A DNA stretch of 64,000 nt from assembly GCF_036324505.1 (NCBI RefSeq), contig NC_086352.1, positions 11,159,001-11,223,000 on the forward strand, in the 5' to 3' direction. This document shows positions 59,599 to 64,000 of this stretch, piece by piece. A model generated the notes under the pieces. The model was not told where the DNA came from and made no database searches. It saw only the letters and a list, made by a program, of their open reading frames with translations. Positions within the stretch are counted from its first letter, which is position 1. Every line of letters begins with the position of its first letter. The DNA is from Eleginops maclovinus (lineage: Eukaryota; Chordata; Actinopteri; Perciformes; Eleginopidae). The translations under genes and the position numbers were made by a program.

Positions 59599-62439
59599 CT
59601 GTAAACAGCAGGAAGAAACACACAGCGGAGATTATCATCACAAATCAGGACAGAACGGAGAGGAACAGACTGGTACAGAACATCTTCCGCTGCTTAAGAA
59701 CAAGAACACACTAAAACAGGTCCCCCGTTACAACACTCACAAATCTGCTCACAATGTTAAGTTGTTTTTGCTTTCTGCACGGAGATAAGCAATTATTTCC
59801 ATATCACAGTGCCAGAGATTTCAAATGCATGTTGGGGGGAAAACATTTTATTGCTGTTATGAAAAACAAAATACCTGACACATATCGTATAACCAGAGAA
59901 AATGCAATTCAAAAATAATTGAATCAGCTTAGTCTGGCCTATATTCATTTTAAAGCTAGAAGAAGAGCACCTTATTTAAATAAAGTACACATAATTAAAA
60001 ACATCTACAGAAAAGTATACCATTTTGTCCATTGCCGTGATTTAAACACCAAAAGGAGACCATTGTATATTAATATGTTCGTCTATGGATCTGATGATGG
60101 ATTAGCCATTTAATCATTGAAAACCCATTAGTCTCTTTGTAATAAGGCCACAAATGGATTAAAATGAATATATCAATGTAGAAAATAACAAGATATGCGC
60201 TAAAGTTGTGGCCTGTGTTGAATTTAGATTAAAAAAGGACTTACAAATAGTACTATAATACAAGTTTTACTACTATCAGTGCTCCAAGAAAATCATCTTC
60301 GAAGCCTCACAGAGCCACAGATCTCGCAAAAACAAGTGGACAAGACATCCCATTAAGTCCAACTGCAGCACAACACAAAGTGGTGAGCCTCAGTCAAACC
60401 CATTTGAATACAAAGGGGGAAACTCACTAAGCATGTTGTCATTTCCGCACCCCTCACTCCTGTCCTCTCCGTTTATCGCACAGCGGCAGCTACAGTAGCC
60501 CCATGAGAACCTGTCACACCAGTGAGCCACATTTACACTTTCCTGTGCAGGCCGGCTCGCTCTTTAAAGCGCTCAGACCTGGCAGCAGAGTAAAAAGCAT
60601 CTTCCACTTAACACCAATCTAAATCTCCTTCATTCTGCTGCTCGCCAACCCTCTTCAAATGGATCCATTTAGCAGCGGGCCACGAGTCAAATCAGTAACC
60701 TTTTTCCCACGTCGCTCCCTTACCTTTAGCTTTAAATAGACATTCAATGTACACTTTTTATAGAGCATTTCTCTTGGATTCACTGCCATGTCAGGATCCT
60801 CTACAGTGGCTTCAGCAGCATGTTTTTTGTTTACAGCTCTTCACTGTAAAAGTGGAGTTTGGATTGATTTTGTAACAGGCAATAGCTCTGACAATTGGCC
60901 ACTTTTCAGTTCAACTTAATGTGCTGAAATGAAACCAAAATAAAAGCAACAAAGTGTCCAGGAAGTAGCAGATTGTATTTTTGAAGACCTTGAAGCATTG
61001 AGATCCTGTTAGTGACCATGTGGATCAGGATGTTATCACTTGATATCCATCAACAAGACAACAATCTTTCAGAGGTCATCAAAGGCATCGGACATGTGCA
61101 ATCAGATATTGGAGAGTCCGTTGCTTACAAACTTCTTATCCTTTGCAGTTTCTTTGACCATCTTTGTAAATGTTTATCTATTGCCTCTCATTCCTAGAAA
61201 ATTAAACAGACTGGATGTACTCCCCAAGCCAAAACGTTGAGGGTCACAGACTCCATTTGCTTGTCCAAATAAGATTACTGGCTCGTATCTGGAGTCGTCA
61301 ACACTAATATTTGCTGCTGTTAAACCATTTACAGCATTTTCCTCGTGTCAAACGAGCGCACTGCATTCAAATTGAGACACTTTTGAGTGTAAGAAAAAGT
61401 CACCAGTGGTACGTTTATCTCCAACACTCCAGGTGGTGCATAATGCAAATGGAGGCAGTACACTGCAATAAACATTTACAACCCACGACTTAAACTTTAC
61501 AATATGCTCGCAAACAAATGGTTCTTATAGCGCTGCAGGCACTTTGGCACATGATTGTTTTCCCCTTATGGGAGTGAAAGCCAGCTGCATAGCCCCCTTC
61601 CTGTCCAAAATCAAATCTAAGGCCCTTTCCAGATCAACAGCCCTCATTCTGTTTAAAACGTTGTGACATCTGGAGTCAATGAAGAGAGGACATTAAAATC
61701 CAGGGAGTGGATACACAATTTAAAAAGACTTTCTATTGTCATGCAGGACAGGAAAACATACACACTTTCTTATGGGGGGAAGCTGGTTTTATTTCAAGGT
61801 AAATTAAGTCTGTTACAAATGCCCTAAATGCTCATAAAGAGAACTCTTCTCAGTCCCAGAGGACCCCGCCGATGGCAGACAAAGGAGAGCCATCCCTCCT
61901 CTCAACAGGGGGACATATCATAGCTCGACTGTCACGGCTCCCCTGAGTTTTAGCCATTCATCGGGACCAAAAACAGCCTTCCCTCCGCATATTAAAACTC
62001 TCTGACATAAATCACAGTGACATCCTCTTAGACAGACAATAGAATAACGAGCAGAGGAGAGCAAACTTATGAAACTTTTAGTCAGAGAGCCGTCTGGGGC
62101 TACTTAGCGGGAGGGTGTATGTGTGTGTGTGAGGGGATGGGAATTAAGGTTGGGGTATGGAGGGGGAGTTGTTGTATCCAGGAAGATTGGATTGAGATGT
62201 TGACCTATGAAAAAACATGCAGACAAGGGAAGAACATTTTATTTTTCAAAGAACTCTTTGACGGATTTCTCAATAAGAAGCAGAAGGTCAAGCCAGTAAC
62301 ACACTTGGGTTGTGTAAAGCTGCACGATTTTGAACAGAAACTCTTTATCTCTTTTCCGTCTTCCATGTTTTTTTGTGGAGAGTTTTAGCACTTCCAATGT
62401 AGTAGATCCGTTGTGTGTGTTTTGACATGCTTGCAGCAG

Positions 62440-62565
62440 AATGCCGGGCATCTGCAGGCCATTTCACAGCCAGGCACCAGGGCCATTCATCACTCACATG
62501 TTTAATCAGTTGGCTGTCACCAAAGCAGGGCCCTTAACCTCTGCTAACGCTCATCACATGAGACG
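62440..62565. promoter_or_regulatory. Candidate conserved non-coding element in sema4b intron 1
   Basis: Repeat-free, GC-balanced sequence with GGCCATTCATCACTCACATG, TTTAATCAGTTGGCTGTC and CACCAAAGCAGGGCCC. Called from appearance only. Confidence 0.25.
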
Positions 62566-63244
62566 TCAAAATGACTGCTTTATTGCCAGTGTTAACATGT
62601 TGAATTAGTTAGTCCAGCAGGTTCTTTTAAGTCCAACTGTGTATTTATCCCTCTTTGTGGCTTTAAAATTGTTAAAGCTGCAAAGAAATTGGTCCAAAGT
62701 GGAGCGCAGTGGCACAGATGAGAAGACTCGTTGTTGGAGGACAAATTTCCAGCTGGAGGAGAAACGCATGCATGCAACACTAACAGAACATTTAGAAAGG
62801 GGAATATCTTTTCTCTACTAGCTCATAAAATCCTCTCAGGATTTAATTAGGTGAAAATCATTTGTGGCAGTGCGTTCATTCATTCAGAAGTTCTTAACAC
62901 AATTCAATTTGAGGTAAGACTGGCAGGATCAAATAGTATCACGGAGGATTTCAGTGAGCAAATGCTCTGTGATCAGACGAATGTTTGTAAGAGAATCAAA
63001 TCAAATCTCTGCACACACAAGAAACAGATACACACTTGTTGAATTAAAATGGAGATACATCAAGACAAATCCATGCTTTTTCTTCCATATGTACAGTATA
63101 TTATATTCACCACCTAAAGATGTTAATGCAACTCAAACAGGTGCATGGAGAGAAATTAGAATGAAATAGATTAGCATATAGCTGCCAAAAATCTACAAAG
63201 TTACACCTAAATTGGATATCTTGATTGGGGAGCTTTAGGGATTT

Positions 63245-63350
63245 AGTATCCAAACTTTGTTACATTTTGGACGGAGCAAGGCTAGTATTTATCCCCAACC
63301 TCCACCTGTTTCCAGTCTTAACGCTAAGCTAAGCTAACTGGTTGCAGCTC
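63245..63350 (-). repeat. Fragment of the dispersed fish repeat
   Basis: TTTTGGACGGAGCAAGGCTA, CACCTGTTTCCAGTCTTAAC and GCTAAGCTAAGCTAACTGG match the ordered words of the copy at 38664-38985, in the same orientation. Confidence 0.6.
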
Positions 63351-64000
63351 ATGAGTTGTATACATTTTTCTCATCTAGATTTCCACAGAAAAAAGGATAA
63401 GCAAAAGCTCAGAATGTTGTACTATACCTTTAACAGAAGCTTAAAGACTTTGACACAAATATACGTCAATTGTAATGATATGAAACGAGAGCTCTTCAGG
63501 GAAAACACTCATGAATCATTAAAATAATTCATGACACATTAATAAAACTCTCTCCAAATAGCACCATTTTTTGACTTAAAGATTAAAATAGCTAACTCCT
63601 TCAGTGACCGGACCTCCAAAATAGCACAGAGACATCAATTAAGATTTCCTGTGAATCGCTTCATTCACATCACAGTGTTCAGTGTGTGCTTGCTCCCCAT
63701 TGAGGTAACTAAGATATCATCACAGGGTGCCAGCCTGCAGACGTGAAGTGTCTCTGAGAAATAAAATACATGCCCGCACTTTGGCAGGCGTCATATTTCA
63801 GAGGAAACTGAGCAGCATCATCCTATTTTTCTAAAGTTGAGTAGTACTCCAACGGCGGGGCGATTGATTGGCTGCCTGGTAGGTATACAGTTCGCCTGCC
63901 AAGACACTCCTGAAAGCCCCGACTGTAAACATGCCCCAGATTTACTCAAGCAGCATGAGCCAAGTCACAAGGCAAGGGAGCAACAGGGACAAAGGGGTTT

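Larger units (their letters stand above)
59599..64000. other. sema4b intron 1, partial
   Basis: 4.4 kb upstream of coding exon 2 with no signal-peptide exon recognised on the minus strand, so that exon probably lies beyond the window. It contains unique AT-rich DNA, possible conserved non-coding stretches near 61,880-62,050 and 62,440-62,560, and a repeat fragment at 63245-63350. Confidence 0.55.

Noticed and set aside
61880..62560. First coding exon (signal peptide) of sema4b in the visible part of intron 1
   Set aside because: I looked for a minus-strand ATG followed by a hydrophobic leader and a donor leaving one base, and found none. The exon is more likely beyond 64,000.

Overview
The window is nuclear DNA from a bony fish, probably a percomorph teleost. 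The genes are AT-rich, compact and intron-containing. The spacers are full of long (GT)n tracts and short dispersed repeats of types I know from teleosts: hAT-like non-autonomous elements, a tRNA-derived SINE and LINE 3' tails. No viral, bacterial or plasmid feature was seen.

Left part (1-13,140, minus strand): the first three coding exons of an ELL-family RNA polymerase II elongation factor, running out of the window at position 1. Exon 1 is 12913-13050, exon 2 is 12156-12203 and exon 3 is 199-326. An 11.8-kb intron 2 holds microsatellites and some conserved-looking non-coding sequence. Its promoter has a GC box.

Middle (13,140-32,550): a long spacer. Near its left edge are two plus-strand segments with good splice signals (13669-14071 and 15526-15585) that may belong to an unrecognised gene. 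Further right are a SINE, (GT)n arrays and a 500-bp foldback structure with a perfect 60-bp minisatellite in one arm.

32,555-34,780 (plus strand): a complete three-exon serf2 gene of 62 codons, with a CpG-rich promoter carrying NRF1-like and TCTCGCGAGA elements and a poly(A) signal. The ELL-family gene and serf2 lie head to head, as ELL3 and SERF2 do in mammals. This is why I favour ell3 for the first gene.

34,780-45,058: spacer between serf2 and the convergent sema4b, including the sema4b 3' UTR, several candidate conserved non-coding elements and copies of one dispersed repeat family.

45,059-64,000 (minus strand): sema4b, a class 4 transmembrane semaphorin. I reconstructed 13 contiguous coding exons (2,396 coding nt, 798 residues). 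They cover the sema domain from near its start, the PSI and Ig-like domains, one membrane span and a cytoplasmic tail ending in a PDZ-binding motif. The signal-peptide exon is not visible and probably lies beyond 64,000. The intron at 55,580-57,934 carries an unexplained minus-strand open frame with an acceptor, a stop codon and a poly(A) signal.

The three genes do not form a pathway: one acts in transcription elongation, one encodes a small protein-aggregation modifier and one is a cell-surface guidance ligand or receptor. I see no clearly new biological system. The most useful leads are the nested open frame, the unassigned spliced exons, the foldback minisatellite and the candidate regulatory elements.
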